A stretch of 64,000 nucleotides of DNA from Zhengitettix transpicula (lineage: Eukaryota; Arthropoda; Insecta; Orthoptera; Tetrigidae), in contig CM073590.1 of NCBI GenBank assembly GCA_037074705.1, forward strand, positions 116,208,100 through 116,272,099, in the 5' to 3' direction. Both the position numbers and the translations under genes were made by a program. Positions 43,536 through 57,000 of the stretch are shown here, in pieces (position 1 is the stretch's first letter; every line of letters begins with the position of its first letter). Below the pieces are notes generated by a model, which had not been told where the DNA came from, ran no database searches, and saw nothing but the letters and a program-made list of their open reading frames with translations.

Positions 43536-43690
43536 GTTAATAAGAAAGATAGCCAATTCAGACAAAATAAGTGATAATATAAATATAAATACCACACAAC
43601 GTTTCTGGGATTTTTGACCCTTTCGTCAAGTGAGAAGAAGAGCCTAAACGACTCAACTGCACTCTTCAGTTGACAAAACTCAAAAGTATT
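43536..43690 (-). mobile_element. Penelope tail fragment
   Basis: On the minus strand it reads TTTTGAGTTTTGTCAACTGA, AGTGCAGTTGAGTCGTTTAG, CTTGACGA (core with one extra T), GGGTCAAAAATCCCAGAAAC, GTTGTGTGGTATTTATATTT and TTGGCTATCTTTCTTATTAA. Stem II would be GGG/CCC. The ATAAAT word before the tail is duplicated compared with the other copies. Confidence 0.8.
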
Positions 43691-46600
43691 TTTTACTTCT
43701 CATTTAGGTCTAGAACTCTGCGTGGTCTGCGAAACAGGTAACTTTTTTCATGCCACCCGCCAAGAAGGATTATAGGATTAACCTTTAATGAGAACCGCCC
43801 GATCGGTCAAAAATTCAGCTCGATGCAGGATAAAAAAAAACAAGAACAATGAAAAAAATGAATGAAAGAGATGAAGAGTTCGATTTGATTAGCTTTGGAG
43901 TTTTAACTGAATTCATTATTATTCACTATATGCTACTTTTAAAGGGAAGAGAAATGAAACAATATTGATTTCGAAGTTACATTTACATAGATTTGGTAGA
44001 ATCTCAGACCTGTTGCTTTCTCTATTTTCAGATCTATGAACCTGGGTAACTTTAACCACTAATTTAGTTAGTAAAGTAACAATTTTTCTGTAATATATTT
44101 TAACGTTTCTTTGTGCTGTTTTATTTGTACTAATCCTTAAGCATAACTATTCATGTTATCTGGGCAAATAACTCCATAGAAAATTATTTAATAAATGTAA
44201 ATTAACTGTATATGTCTGTTGTTCGTTTAGACCATTTTAGTTATAAGGAACGTTGCCTAATAGCATGTAAACAAACAATGTATTATGAAATAATTCAGAT
44301 CGCACCATCCTCAGATACCATTTTTTTTAAATAAGCTTTTCTGTTGAATATTTGTGGGAAATTACTGGGATTCTGAAAACTTGATTCTTGCTTGTCTATG
44401 TTTTCACTGAAACAGAGTTTTAAAATATTAAATACTATGCACTACGATGAAGTTAAACAGAGGTCATTTCTTCGAATGATCGAATAATTTCGAATAACTC
44501 GCTTTGAATTTGTTTATCATTTACTTATAAAAAACATTTATTTTAAATATACTATTCATAAGAAACAACTTTCAGTGTCGACTTCTCAACTATATTATTG
44601 CATTTTAAATCTGCGGATTGAATTGTAATTTAAATTAATAATTATGATACTTAGCCGATTTATTGAATAATTTCAGAATTTCTGGATTTAACTATTTATC
44701 TTTCTAGTATGATTAATAAATGTAACATTGAATGATCTAATTTAAAATTTTGTGAAGAAATGTAGTAAAAGATTAGAATTTAAAATCCGAGTTATGTCCT
44801 ATATTTTTATTATGTTTCCTATGATACATTATATTTCTTCTAATATATATTTATATGTAGGTATGTATTAACGACAAATTTGAATGTCTCGCTTTCCGGT
44901 TATGAATTACCTCATAGGTTCTCACTAAAACCGGCTTTCCGTAATTTTGAAATGGAGTGGATAAGGTTAATTAATAACAGGTTAAATTAAATTAAATGTT
45001 AAAGAATAGTTTTTGATAGTGTTTTTTATAATGACCAATTGGTGCTTAATTCTAAGTAATATTAAGTTTTGTCTGTAACTTGGACATTATTTAATCAAAA
45101 AATAACAAATTATCGAAAACAACCAAGAATGGCTTTGATCCCATAACTGATTAGTTAAACGGAAGTTTAGTCAACCATACCTCTGTAGAACCTTCTGGAA
45201 GACTATGTGCTAATAAGATGCGGGGTAGTGAAATAGAAGTATGTTTCTTATGAGCAAACAGAGAGGTTAAGACATTTTTTTTTTCTCTATTCGCACGAAT
45301 CTCCCTTTTAACTTCAACGGATTGCAATTTCCAGTGAAAGTGGCATTATTGGTTTCCACCAATCCAAAGAGACATTCTGTTAACTATAGTCTAGTAGGTT
45401 TCAAAACGCCACGTTCGTCCCATAAACAACTGTATGTTCTTTTCTCAATGCTGTCTTAACCAAAAAAAATATTTGTTCTGACTCTTGGAGTAGAAACTAA
45501 AAAATAGTATTTACAATCAAGTATGGAGGTTAATTAACATTATAGTGAAAATACTTCATAATTTTTGTAAACAGTACTTAAACCTCCAAATATTTGTAAA
45601 TAAGTTTACTTCTATTTTACACTAGCAATAGAAATTATTCAAGTTGTGTATTAGTATGCCGTCTAATAGAAGATTGGGGTAAATAAATGCTAGCGCCGGG
45701 CCACCATCTAATTTTTTTATTGACATTTATTTTCAATTTGTTGTGATGATAACTAAAAGGAAATAAGATTCAAGGTAATAACAATTACAGTGGAAATTTA
45801 CATGTGGAGTAAACGCCAATTGTATTTTATTCTTATGAGTTTTCTTATAGTTAATGCATAAATTTGGCATTGATGACGTTAAAATCGGTGAGGAAGGTGC
45901 AGTGATTTAAAGCATTTCTGTCCAGGCACTTGGTCAGCGTTGCCAAGCAGAGTCAATGCTAGAGGGTTGGGATGCTAAAGATATGTGTGTGTGCAGTTCA
46001 CTATTTTCTTTAAGCATTTTTACATTTAAATCAAGGGAGTTTTTTATGAGCATTCATCTATACTTCTGACCTGCCAACTACAAACAATACAACTATTGCA
46101 ACATTCGCGGATTATACTGCCTTGATATCAGTAGATTCTGACATAGCTGTGGTGTAGTCGTGTCCCTTGTTTTTAATTTTTGAAGGATAAAGGTTCCACA
46201 TTGGCATTAACACCAGATACAAAGTGCGCACATGGAACAAGAATTTACTTCTGTAAAAAACAGAACGCCGGGAAAGTGGATTTGGAGGGACAGTTTATTG
46301 TCTCGACCACGCAGCGGGTGGTCAGAGGAGCTGAAAAGGGTCAACGCATAAGGGGCAGTTTTGCATGGGAACATCAAGGAAGCTGTTGTTAAAACGGACC
46401 TGACGGTCGGGGAGAGAGGATCGATCTTGAGGAATGTGCGTCTGGATGCAGACAAAATATGTAGTAACGTTCATCCAAATGATTGAGGATTGCAGAGCTT
46501 CAGATCAAATACCTTCCGAATACAACTAATTACAACGAGACTGAACGTCATGAAATTGTGTGGCTAAAACTGACTGCGGATTTTCTGAAGAGACAAAAGG

Positions 46601-47164
46601 AGAAGGGACACGTATAACAACGGCTGAACTTTACGTATGAAAATTCCGCGGTTGTCTTTTATTACATTTCTAAAGTAATTTCCATTCTATTTTGTTTCGC
46701 ATTCCACCCTGGGATATTTCTTACATTACAGTGCGCACTTTGTATATGTGGATGAATTGTATATTTTGGTATCAATAATTAGTCGATCAAGTAATTTTTG
46801 TGTTATTATATTGACGTTAATTATGTCAACCATAATTAACAAGAAATTAGAGTATTTAATTACCACACAGCAATTACATGAAAAAATCTTCGAAATAACC
46901 TTATTCTGTTGTTTAACTTAATCGATAAATTGAAAATCAAGATAAACGAGATTAAATCAGTGCAAGTTACGTTCGCCACAAGAAGAGTTGTGTGCCCTGC
47001 AGTTTTTTTGAACAATATTCAAATTCAAATAAAAAATACGTTAACTACTTAAAATTACACCAGGACCAGAAAATTAGCAGTAAAAAACATGTAAAAATGA
47101 AATTCCAATAAAGTAACTTAAAATTCAGTGAGATGACTTGTTTAATGTGAAGGAGATCACTGGA
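43691..47164. other. Mostly unrecognised sequence
   Basis: AT-rich. The GC-richer stretch 46180-46620 holds motif-free frames of 70-80 codons on both strands and may be an old mobile element, but I could not place it. Confidence 0.4.
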
Positions 47165-47600
47165 CAATAAATTACTGTTATTTAAATGTATTACGAAACC
47201 AATACGAAGTGACGACATACAATTATGTGGTTGCACAAAACCCTCAAATCAATAAATTATTCAAAGATTGCAATCTAAAATACTACGCTTACAACACTGA
47301 CGCACCATGGTTTGTGTCGAAGTTCATCCTGCACAATGATTTCAACATACCATTCATTACCGAGGAAATGAAGAGAATTTCAGAACTCTACTTCAAACGT
47401 ATCGAAGGGCTCGATGATGTATTAGGAGGAGAAGTAATCCTCCAGAGGTAGAGAGAAGACTCAGAACAATGTGGCACAACACGAACTAAACAAACTAAAC
47501 CTAACAGTGCTGTACTGGGGAATGTTCAATGAACGATTACCCGCTTCATGCTGAGACTGTATATAAAAATTACTTATTATAATGAAACTTGTAGATTGTA
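47165..47600 (+). pseudogene. Jockey-type LINE ORF2 C-terminus and 3' UTR
   Basis: Across frame changes I read IQLCGCTKPSNQ (family: YGIQLWG.....N...), a decayed Q..QSK.LR stretch, then YNTDAPWFVSKFILHNDFNI and PFITEEMKRISELYFKRIEG in an open frame up to the stop at 47449-47451. This fits the conserved C-terminal region of Jockey-type ORF2 (LR.I..APW.V.N..LH.D..IP....EI....Y..R...H.N). An untranslated stretch follows, ending in AAAAATAAATAAATTG (47608-47624), a plausible polyadenylation end. The copy is 5'-truncated and inactive. Confidence 0.7.
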
Positions 47601-48419
47601 AATTAGTGGAAAAATAAATAAATTGTCTCCTCCAATTCAGTTTGCGTCTCGGGCATAGGCTTGGCCGTACCATACCTCAGATGTCCCTTCGGGAGCATAT
47701 CGCAATTTTCTATTTGAAAGGAGGACTGAAATCATATTCATTGTAGAATCCAACGTTAAAATAGCCGTGGAAATTTTTTAGTCCTGTTAAAATAGTATGC
47801 AAATTATTTGTTATATGTCACGTGTTTGACCAAAAAAGAATATAATATATTTTGTGTTGCACGTGTTACAAAATTAACTTCTCTCACAAATATTCAAAGG
47901 TTAAAATTAGTTAACGTGTCCTCAATCGTGTTCAGAATGTCAAGAAGGATTCCAAATACAGTCACTCGGAAGATACACACACTATTACAATATTTAATGG
48001 ATTAATTAAAAAACTCATAAATTACATCGAGTCTCCTGCTTCATATTGCAGACATAAGTTTAAGTTTATTGATGGTTCTAATTTAAAGATACGCAGATTC
48101 ATCAATTATTCTTCAGAGAGTGAATGGAATATTCATTAGAAACACTCCGTACTTCCCTAAGTGTTTCGGTTGCTGGGAGCGAATTCCATTTGAGATTAAT
48201 TGTAAGCCAGCCGGACGCGAGATCTTCATAGCCGTCTCACTCACTTTATTTCAGTGACATACTCGTTCACATTGCCATGCACTTCAAGAGCCTTCATTTA
48301 CCACGAACAAAATTTACATTTTAAAACATTATAAGGGGGAGGAATTTTGTTGAATAATGTCATTTTATTATTTATAACGTATCCCGTGAGGAAATTTTTA
48401 TGCATTTTATTTATATGCT
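47601..48419. other. Unrecognised sequence
   Basis: No feature seen beyond the probable LINE poly-A end at its left margin. Confidence 0.4.
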
Positions 48420-48720
48420 AATTCGACCATTCATTAATCATTTCCCCCATTATTAGATACTTGTAGGCAAAGCGTTAATTATTATGCGCGCTTCGTGGGG
48501 GCATTTTCTCATCGCGCAAGATTTAAATGCAAAGTTTTCGGCCACGACAGAGCACTGACAGCCATTAGCGGCCTCCGCTCATTTACTGTGTAATGACAGA
48601 GCCTGTGTTAATTGCGACGGCTCTCTCCTGGCCACGCCCGCCTCCGTCCCGGCGCTGGGCGTCCTGCCTCAGACAAATACCAAAACGCCCGCTTTAAATA
48701 TAATATGAATAACAGATAAA
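48420..48720. promoter_or_regulatory. Enhancer-like island
   Basis: It contains CATTCATTAATCATTTCCCC, GCGTTAATTATTATGCGCGC and ATTTAAATGCAAAG (near 48520, octamer/POU-like), plus CCATTAGCGGCC, GTTAATTGCGACGG and GGCCACGCCCGCC (Sp1/KLF-like). Homeodomain and POU cores mixed with CpG-rich words, with no reading frame, fit a developmental cis-regulatory module. Conservation has not been tested. Confidence 0.35.
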
Positions 48721-48789
48721 CCTAATACGTTACTCACATCGTTCCGACAACAAGGATTAACGATATATTGAAGAGACCTTTTCCACTTG

Positions 48790-48960
48790 GATGTTTTCCT
48801 TCTACTTGGATGTATATTTCTCGGGTTATTTCTGACCTGAAAAACAGCGACCCCTGACGACGGTGGCGGAGATAACTGTCGAAACGCTGTGTTTCACTCA
48901 AGATATAACCCGGATAGAAAGCCGAGAAATCTTCAATCATCAAATACGCCGGGAAAATCT
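48790..48960 (+). mobile_element. Hammerhead-like fold-back element, second copy
   Basis: TATTTCTCGGGTTATTTCTG on the left pairs in part with ATAACCCGGATAGAAAGCCG plus AGAAAT on the right. Between them stand CTGACGA (48854-48860) and GAAACGCTG (48881-48889), with GGTGGCGGAGATAACTGTC closely matching GATGGCGGAGATTGCAGTC of the 21.9-kb element. AACAGCG before the core pairs with CGCTGT after it. The trailing GCCGGGAAAATC echoes CACAGGGAAAGCC. The ACGU palindrome is ACGC here. I see no clear target-site duplication. Confidence 0.6.
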
Positions 48961-49678
48961 ACATTCAATCAACTTTTACTTTAAGCAAACGACATCTTAG
49001 ACTTTTCATACGTAACCTCGCTGTCTTAAGGTGTTGTTTTACCGAAAATCAGGATTCTTATTTCTCTCGGATACAGTAATATGTGATATAGGGTTGTCTA
49101 TTACAGACATTTCTCCAAGATTCTGCAATTTAGTGCGCTTCCGGTTTCCTAATAGTTAAATTTCACGGTCATACATCCCCATTATCTCTAATTATTTTCA
49201 ACAACAAACCTTTACCATTTACCATAAATTTCCATTGTAATTATTATTCATACATTTCGTCATTTCACACGAGCTATTTTTTTTAAAAAATTAACATTTA
49301 ACGGAATTTGTCACTCCGAACGATGATTTCCTTATTTTTTGGACAACAAAATTTTTTCTCTAACTCCGCATGCAATTGTAGATGCAGTGTTGTTAAACAC
49401 AATTTTTTTCCTCTTCAACAATAATCCTCGATTCTACGTAAATACTTCTCATTACAGATGTGTTCCTCCCACTTAAATGTAGACATTTCTTTGAAGCCGC
49501 AATTCAAATATTTCCTCTCTTCGAACTTTTCATTAGTCTATTCATCTGGAGCATAATACTTGGTCGAGTCGTAATGAATCTTAATCTGGCACTTAGAAAC
49601 GTCTAAGAGCCACGCTTCTGTAGAATTCCGTTTCAAATGCTTCTCGTATTTCCAAGGTCCTGATCGTAACAAAGTTTT
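48961..49678. other. AT-rich sequence, nothing recognised
   Basis: No feature seen. Confidence 0.45.
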
Positions 49679-49800
49679 GTTTAAAATAAAAAAATTACGT
49701 CGATTGAAAATTAATAATGAGAAATATAGCCAAATACAGACAAAAGAAGTGATAATATAAATACCACACAATCCTTGTTCCTATCTTCAGGCGGAGAAAA
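49679..49800 (-). mobile_element. Penelope tail fragment (short)
   Basis: On the minus strand it reads CTGAAGATAGGAACAAGGAT, GTGTGGTATTTATATTATCA, CTTCTTTTGTCTGTATTTGG, CTATATTTCTCATTATTAAT and a CGACGTAATTTTTTTATTTT end. The GAAACGTT half of the core is deleted. The wording is closest to the fragment at 3.6 kb. Confidence 0.75.
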
Positions 49801-50264
49801 AAAAACCGAAAGAGTCTACAGAGATTACGTTTTATTTAGTTTCTACAAGTCAAATAACACAGAGAAATAAAAAAATAAATTTTACTTATGATTTTCTATG
49901 CCCCTATCGACACACTCCTTAAAGACCTGAAATTTGGAATTGAAAATTTTTAGCAACGTTATGGAATCATTAGTAGATTTTGTCGGGTATTCCATTGCCT
50001 AGATTGGTTTCGAGAAAATGTATGCAATTTCATGCCTATGCAGTGTGCAGTGAATGCATTATGTCGTGAAGAACAGAGTTTGATTACTGCTCGAGACGTT
50101 GGTTCCCTAATACTATACCCTTTTTGTTTTATTGTTACATTTATTTTGTTTCGTAATTATTATTCTTATATATTCGCCCTAGACCTGTCTCGTCCGTTTT
50201 ATCTATTCATAACCTGCATTTTTCAAAACCGAATTAGGTCATGGAAAACTTCACAATATCTACT
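49801..50264. other. Unrecognised sequence
   Basis: An 80-codon frame at 50032-50274 has no domain. Confidence 0.4.
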
Positions 50265-50400
50265 AAAGACCTGAAAGTGCCATACGTTACCCAAAGGTAG
50301 CATAACTGGAAAAAGAACACACACTCGAACCTTCTTCTGTAAATACAAAATATAGGAGGTTTAAAAGAAATTGGCCAAGCGATATAAAGAATATCTCAGG
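50265..50400 (+). pseudogene. Jockey-type LINE C-terminal scrap
   Basis: DLKVPYVTQR and, in another frame, RRFKRNWPSDIKNI resemble the end of the Jockey-type ORF2 seen at 53.3-54.1 kb (LEIPYVTNE ... RRLKRNWPQ). Only about 45 codons are left and the frame is broken. Confidence 0.5.
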
Positions 50401-51123
50401 ACTCGTCACTGGAGATAACCTCATCATGCCAAAGAAGAAGTTCTTAGGCCAACTCGTCAGCTTATAGAAAATTTCTATTGTAATATTCTGATTGCTAACA
50501 CAAGAATATAATTTTAAAAGAATTAGATACTTGGAATGTATGACGTCGATTTAACGTGGCTTAATCAATTGCTCATGTAGTTATGACTCGTAAGATCATG
50601 TTGTCGTGATTATCTGTGTTATTACATCCCAACTTCTTCAAGTACTTATAAAATCTAACATCTTTCATAGTTAGCCCGTCATCTGCTTCTGAAGCATCTA
50701 TCATCTTTTTAACCAATCTTCAGTGATGTAATGTACACCACAATGGCCTGTGTCCTTCGGTCAGATTCATCCAAAGTCTCCATACACCGCATTTTTTTAA
50801 AAAAAAAAACTCCACCCAGTGTCATTATAACAAGGAAAAAACCAATTCCAGTATGCAGTAGTGTGTTCATTTCTGTTACAAACCATTACATATAGTAATA
50901 ATGAATATTAAAGGGACGAGGGGTTAATATCAATAAAGAGTGAAATAGAAGTATAGATTCCGCGTCTACAGCGCTCCGCAGACGTGAGAGGAATTGATTA
51001 ACGTCCTGGAAGGCTACATTCCAATGATATAAGTTTAAAATACTGTCTGAAAATATGACTAATGATTCATTTTGAAACGGAGAAAGGGGACGTGTGGGAG
51101 TTTTACTGTTACATAATAATACT
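50401..51123. other. Unrecognised sequence
   Basis: No feature seen. There is a poly-A tract near 50800. Confidence 0.4.
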
Positions 51124-51640
51124 CGTTTTCACATGTATAAATATAATAGATTTCCATAGGGTGATGTGATCCTCGCATCTAAAGCCGAATGGCATGTAGC
51201 TTTCGTATATGGGCCGAATGTCGTCGTAGGGAGAGTTCGGAAATTAAAATCAATGTTCAAACAATTGTTTTTGCCTTATTTGTATTCGTAAATATATTCG
51301 TAAAAATTTGTAAAATTAACCAATATCACCGAACCACTATTTTTAGCTTTTGTTAGGTTTTACTTGTCAGAGGCAAGATTTTGTAACGTAAAAAATTTAT
51401 TAAGAAAAATTAGAAATCATTAAATATTATACAAGGCGGTGATTCACAACTACCATTAACTAATTTAACATCTAATTTAGAAAGCATTGTGCAAAACCAC
51501 AACGGATGCATTAATTTTTAAATGTTACGTTCAAAGTGCATGTCAGCTATAAGAAAAAAAATTGTTTAATAAAAATATATCTTTCTATTTGTTATGTTAG
51601 TTACTGGATTATCCTTACAGCACCTAGTCGATGCGGTTTT
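51124..51640 (+). repeat. Dispersed repeat R24/51, copy 2
   Basis: Colinear with 24.54-24.96 kb: TGTGATCCTCGCATCTAAAG, GCCGAATGTCGTCG, TTAACCAATATCACCG, AATTTATTAAGAAAAATTAG, GGCGGTGATTCAC and TTGTTATGTTAGTTACTGGA. This copy has about 90 extra bases after the GCCGAATGTC block. Confidence 0.7.
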
Positions 51641-52559
51641 TAAAAAATTATGAGTTTTAGAAATAATTTAGGGGATTTATATTGGTATAGAAAAAAGGAT
51701 GGGAATCCCTCCTCTATACCGACCATTTGTCGATTTACCGATTTCATCATTTATTCTCAATGAAGATTATTCTAAAAAAAGATTATTCAAATAAGGGAAA
51801 TATGGTGGAATATCCAATTAATAACTTTCATTCGTTCATTATTCGAGAATATCTATCGCCACAAAACCTCAATTTTACTGCCTTAAAACCGAGTGAATAG
51901 CCTGTATGAATCTTAATCTGGAACGACAGTGAAAATACAAACTGGGCACATATCCCCTCCGTCAAATCATTAGGGGTAGTTGCCCTTGTGACAAGAGCTT
52001 TGACATTTCCTTAGCTTCACATTATCGGGGAGGAGTCACTTGTTGCGAGGGTTTCGCAGAGGGTAACTCCCTTTCTGGTTGTTACGGGGTTCTAGGAAGT
52101 GAGAAATTAAAGAGCTGGGACTTTTCCGAGAAGATTTACCCCTATTAACTTATGCAGTATAATCGTTGCAAATTTGAAAAGAAATTGTAAGTTGTTCTTA
52201 TCTCAAATATGACATACTTTTTCCTAGTATTCCATTTGCTTGTTCAAGTGTGTAGGCCTATATGATATTAAATAATGACGTCTTACACCCGCCGATAGAT
52301 TTCAAATAACTCTTCTTTTGAAAAGTGACACATCCGTGATCAAATTCTTGTAAATGTCTATCTTTGTCTGACAGTCATATTTTTTTCAATTTTTGTGCAG
52401 ACCATCCACTAAAATGCAGAATGCCAGAATACTCGATTCAATAGAGTATAATTTTGAAATATTTTAACTATAAACATGTCCCAGTTGGTGGAAGTTGACA
52501 TTGCGCATTGAATTTGTTTGACTACTGTAAATATTAAGTAACGTCAAAAATATTATTTT
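51641..52559. other. Unrecognised sequence
   Basis: No feature seen. Confidence 0.4.
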
Positions 52560-52735
52560 TATTATTATTACTATTTATTACTTTTAGTTGTGTTGGAAAG
52601 GGAAATTTTTGTTCCCGATTTTTATTTATGTTCATGTTAACCTCTAATTGTTATTAATTGTAGCAGCCAATCTTATGTAATGACGCATCCTAGTTCCTCA
52701 TACGAGGACTAATGGAATAAATAAATCTTATCAAG
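52560..52735 (+). mobile_element. LINE 3' tail, 5'-truncated
   Basis: CTTATGTAATGACGCATCCT, CATACGAGGACTAATGGAAT and AAATAAATCTTATC reproduce the 3' end of the LINE at 21.7-22.4 kb. No coding part remains. Confidence 0.6.
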
Positions 52736-53339
52736 CAATCTTCACTACAAAATGAAGGTTAATTTTAAACAGGACTGTTCAGATTGAATCATAGAGAACG
52801 CTTTCAATTTTCTGAACACGTTATATTATTATTTTCTTACTTGATCCTGGTTATCTGCTGATAACAGTCATGATAATAAAATACCAGCAGATTTGCGTTA
52901 AAACATAAGTACAAATTTTATTCAATAATTATATTAAAGATCATATAAATGAGTAGAAAATGGCTAAGAATCAAGAATTTAAAACATTAAAAGTTAAATA
53001 TTATTTGAAATTCCCCGTAACGTTTCTTTCCTTTGTGAAGGAATCTCTTCAAGAGATATATTATTAAACAGACCATTTGTATGTCTTAAATGTTTAAATT
53101 TGATTGGACTATTTGAGAGAAAAATTTAGACATGGGCGGATACATTTCGGTGTAATTGGAAAGACACGAAGGTCAACTCCACTATTTTGTGTGATGCAAT
53201 ACTTTTTTAGATTTATTTTGCATATGTACAATGTCTACTCTTATTTGAAATTGAGTAATAAGTAAATTTTATATCTTTGGATACATGAAATGATAGGATC
53301 TACCCATCGCTATTCTCACGAATAATACATCAGCTTTGA
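52736..53339. other. Unrecognised sequence
   Basis: No feature seen. Confidence 0.4.
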
Positions 53340-54060
53340 TTAGATTGTCAAACGAGGCCCTGTGGCCAATTTCGCTTGAGTCTTCTTGGGACTAGTTTGG
53401 CAGTTGATTTACAATATCGTTTTCGTAATCTTCTAACTTCGTTGGTTACGTATGGAATTTCTAGTTTTCTGTGCAGAGTATCGTTCCTGACGTACCATGA
53501 TTCATCCGCTAGCAAGCGCAAGGTCTTCGATTGAAATCTCTGCAGTATCTTGGTGTGACATGCCTTTGTACATCCCCACAGTTGGATCCCGTAAATATTG
53601 GCTTCAATATTATTTTGTATAACAGTATCTGATTTGATAATAATAGTTTGAATGTTTTTCCCGATTAGCTAATACAATTGTTTGAGTTTTAAGTCAAGTT
53701 GTTTCATCTTGGCTTTAGGTAAGTTTTTCATCAAGATTCTTTCCGAGTTGTTTAGTTTCTGACTTCATTGATATGAAGGTATTATTGAATCTAGTTTCTG
53801 GGAACACAGATCGTTTGTTTATGAATGTAGTTTGAGTAGATATTTGAATGTTGACTGTTATTCTCCATTTGTTTGGCCATTCTTGGACTATCGCAGGGTG
53901 TTTTTGAAGATGCTCTGCTTCCATCGGTGGTGTTTCACTGATTGCCAAAAAGGTCGTATCGTCCGCGAAGGTAGCAATTATAGTATTTTCTGTAGTTGGT
54001 CAGTCAGAGGTATATAGTAGTGATCCCAATACACTGCCTTGCGGTACCGTGAGAAAGTTC
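53340..54060 (-). pseudogene. Jockey-type LINE reverse transcriptase, 3' part
   Basis: The minus strand reads VPQGSVLGSLLYTSD (54048 leftward, RT domain 4), then IIATFADDTTFLAIS (near 53976-53935, the catalytic FADD box), EHLQKHPAIVQEWPNKWRI, and KQLGKNLDEKLT (family: KYLG..LD..L). After a break come ANIYGIQLWGCTKACHTKIL, QRFQSKTLRLLADESWYVRN and LHRKLEIPYVTNEVRRLRKR, the Jockey-type C-terminus, ending RRLKRNWPQ. Stops occur in several places. No RNase H domain follows, which separates it from the I-like LINE at 13-19 kb. The upstream RT part is missing. Confidence 0.8.
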
Positions 54061-57000
54061 TAGATCCAGCAACGACGGTATAATAAAGGTAAAAATTTCC
54101 CCATAATTTATTTAAGTTAGTAGTTGTTTGAGGTCTATAAAGGGGCAGATGAGAGAACTGGTGAGCGTTAGATGTGCAAAGTGGCACCATTATATTTGGT
54201 CGATAGTAAGATTAGTAACTGTGGTTAGTCGAGACAAGGCTTATTGCATGTGTGAGGTTATCGTGTGTTGGTATATGTGCATCCCAGGTGAGAATGACTC
54301 AAAGTGCGTTCAGCCTGAGACAGGTAAATCTTTGGAGTTGTTGATATCCTGCTCCTAATGTGTTGCCCAGCCCTCATGGTATCTGGTCATACTATGAACA
54401 TCCTGGTTGATGGTTCTGGACATTGTAGCAGCCAAGCCGACAAAATGAGAATTATTAATTTTTGTACAATTATTGCATCATATTCACTATTACTGCCAGA
54501 TATAGTTTTTCTCTCAGGCAATTCAAAATTGTCTACTAACATAAATTTAATTTTCGTGTTTATCGGTGGCACACAATGTACTAAGAGAAAGTATCATGTT
54601 CTATGTTAATTCGTAAAAATTCATTTTGTTCGCATAAAATAAGCTGATCATTTCATGAATGTGTATTGCATCATGTTGTAAATTCCCTGAATGTTAATAG
54701 TGTATTAATCTTAAACGTCACTTGTTTAGCTGAACCCCAACCATAATCAAAGAATAATAAACAAGTTTAAATAAATTCTCGGCACTACGTGAGACTGTCA
54801 AATAATATAGCAAAATTTTTAAAACATTTAAAAAGTGTTCTTTACACCTGATGTGTGAATTCTCTTTCATTGCCTTTCGAGCTGAGAATTTCTTCTGTTC
54901 TTGAACAACACTAAACCTAATACCAAAACTAATGCTGCATTTCACGACACCAATTATAACATAAAAACTCGCAATTATTTATGCCAATGTAAAAATCCTA
55001 CAAAAGCAACCACATGACCTTAAAAAATCTTAGTGGAAAAATGTTTATTTTAAAATAAAAAAAGGAACGAATTTGAAGGAGAAAGTGCTTAAATAGCAAA
55101 ACACTACGCAAAAATATTGGAACGGGAATTTCTTTAAATGGTCAATAGTTCATGGCTAATTTAGTCAGAAAATATAAAATAATTAATAAAAAATTATATC
55201 CAATAATATTTTAGTTATTCAACAATTTAATCGAAAAAATTCATCGTTTCGTCTCTCGACAGGTGTATAAAAAAGGAGACAATATTTTTTCAGAACACTG
55301 AAGCCGTTCAGATATATTCTAAAATACAATAGGTCCAAAACTACTGCCAACTTTCATAGTTAACCACAGATAAGTAAATGAAAATATAATGTACATTAAT
55401 TAGGTGCTTCTTATAAAACGTACATTGCTGAAAAAAACTCACCTTCCTTCTTTTACATTTATTCAGCTTAGTTCCACATTGTCGTAGAAACTTTCCAGAC
55501 TTCATTGTTGTAAGCAGTTGCAGCATAAATCAAAACACGCAGTATTTGTTCAACCAACAGATCTAGTTATAATTAGTCTATAATTATAAGAGAAAACAAA
55601 TTATAATACGAATGCTGTACATCACATTAAGTTTCCATATTGATTCTAAAAACCCTCAAATCGTCTAAAATGAACCGGTATAATCATTATTTAGATACAA
55701 TAAGCTAGAGCTATTACTCTTGTGAAGAAACAGTTGATATGCAGACTATACAAAGAATATTACCTACAGACTCATTACGTCACTTTCGATAGAAGGACAG
55801 GAAAGTAATAAATAAATAATTCTTCATGAAACACTGACGTTACAGTTTACATAGATTGTTGTCCCATGCTATTATTACAGACAGGTTTAGGAATATACAA
55901 AAGTGGGATGGAAACCACGTGTAACCTAGGTTTATTTTATACCTGAATTGCCAAAATTGATTAATTGGCTTAAAAAATCGGTAGAAAAATTTTCTAAAAG
56001 CTCTCTTTCGGATAAATTGACTTATCTTAAAGCAGGATGCAATACAATTACCTTGTAAGTGGTATTTCACCACCCCTTTCGAACAGTCTGGACAACATTG
56101 AACCCTTCACTTATTTCCGCCTCACAGTAGTTTCATCAGGGCAGAAATAATTTCGCTCGGTCCCAGAAGTCAGTTTGTTTTTCTTTACTACTTTACTGAA
56201 ATGTTATATCTAATTAAATAATTATATAAAGGGACAAGTAAGTAAAAAAGTTTTTATTTTAATACAATTTTACATAAACGCTAGACGTGAACACAAAAAT
56301 TACAACTGTCCCTGTACGAGCAAGAAAATGATACCTCGGCATTTGTTTGCAACTCCCCACTGAAACGAGAAAACTACTATCCACGTGGAGTCAAGGTAGC
56401 GCGCAGAAATAGTTGGTAACGACCACAAAGCTAACTCAGAGTCTAGTCTGGCCGTCTGAAACTAAGCCTGCTGAATGTCTAAATCGTTCAATCACTAAAA
56501 TCAGGACAAATAGCTGAGATTTTCGATTTAGTGTTTCTCTTTCTGCAAGCCAATTAAATCTATTTAAGTACATATTCGACTCCCACAGTCAAAATCACGT
56601 TTCTTCGCGCCCTAAAAACGGCATTTGAAACTCCAATCTCCATTGAAGTTAGGCAACAACATAGCCAAACTAATATTCAAACTGAATCGAAGAATATTTA
56701 AACGAATCCCTCAGCCTACTCCTGTATCGTGCTAACTCTCCAACCGAAAAATAATATAAATCTTGGCATCGGCTGACGAGCTAAACCAAAGATAACAATG
56801 CGTCGACTCGGAAGAATTATCTCTATCAAGGAGATATTGAAATGGAGACAATTTATAATTGTTTTAAAGGTCCCGAGTTTGAGTGGTTGTTGGGGCAGGT
56901 TCGGTTATTCAACAAAGCTACAAGTGGAAGTAGAACTAGGAATTCTTGAAATTAAGAAGCATCTGCCTGTTGCTTTGTCTCCGAGAGATACCACTTCCTG

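Noticed and set aside
54361..54600. LINE endonuclease domain upstream of the 53.3-54.1 kb RT
   Set aside because: No endonuclease motif could be read on the minus strand.
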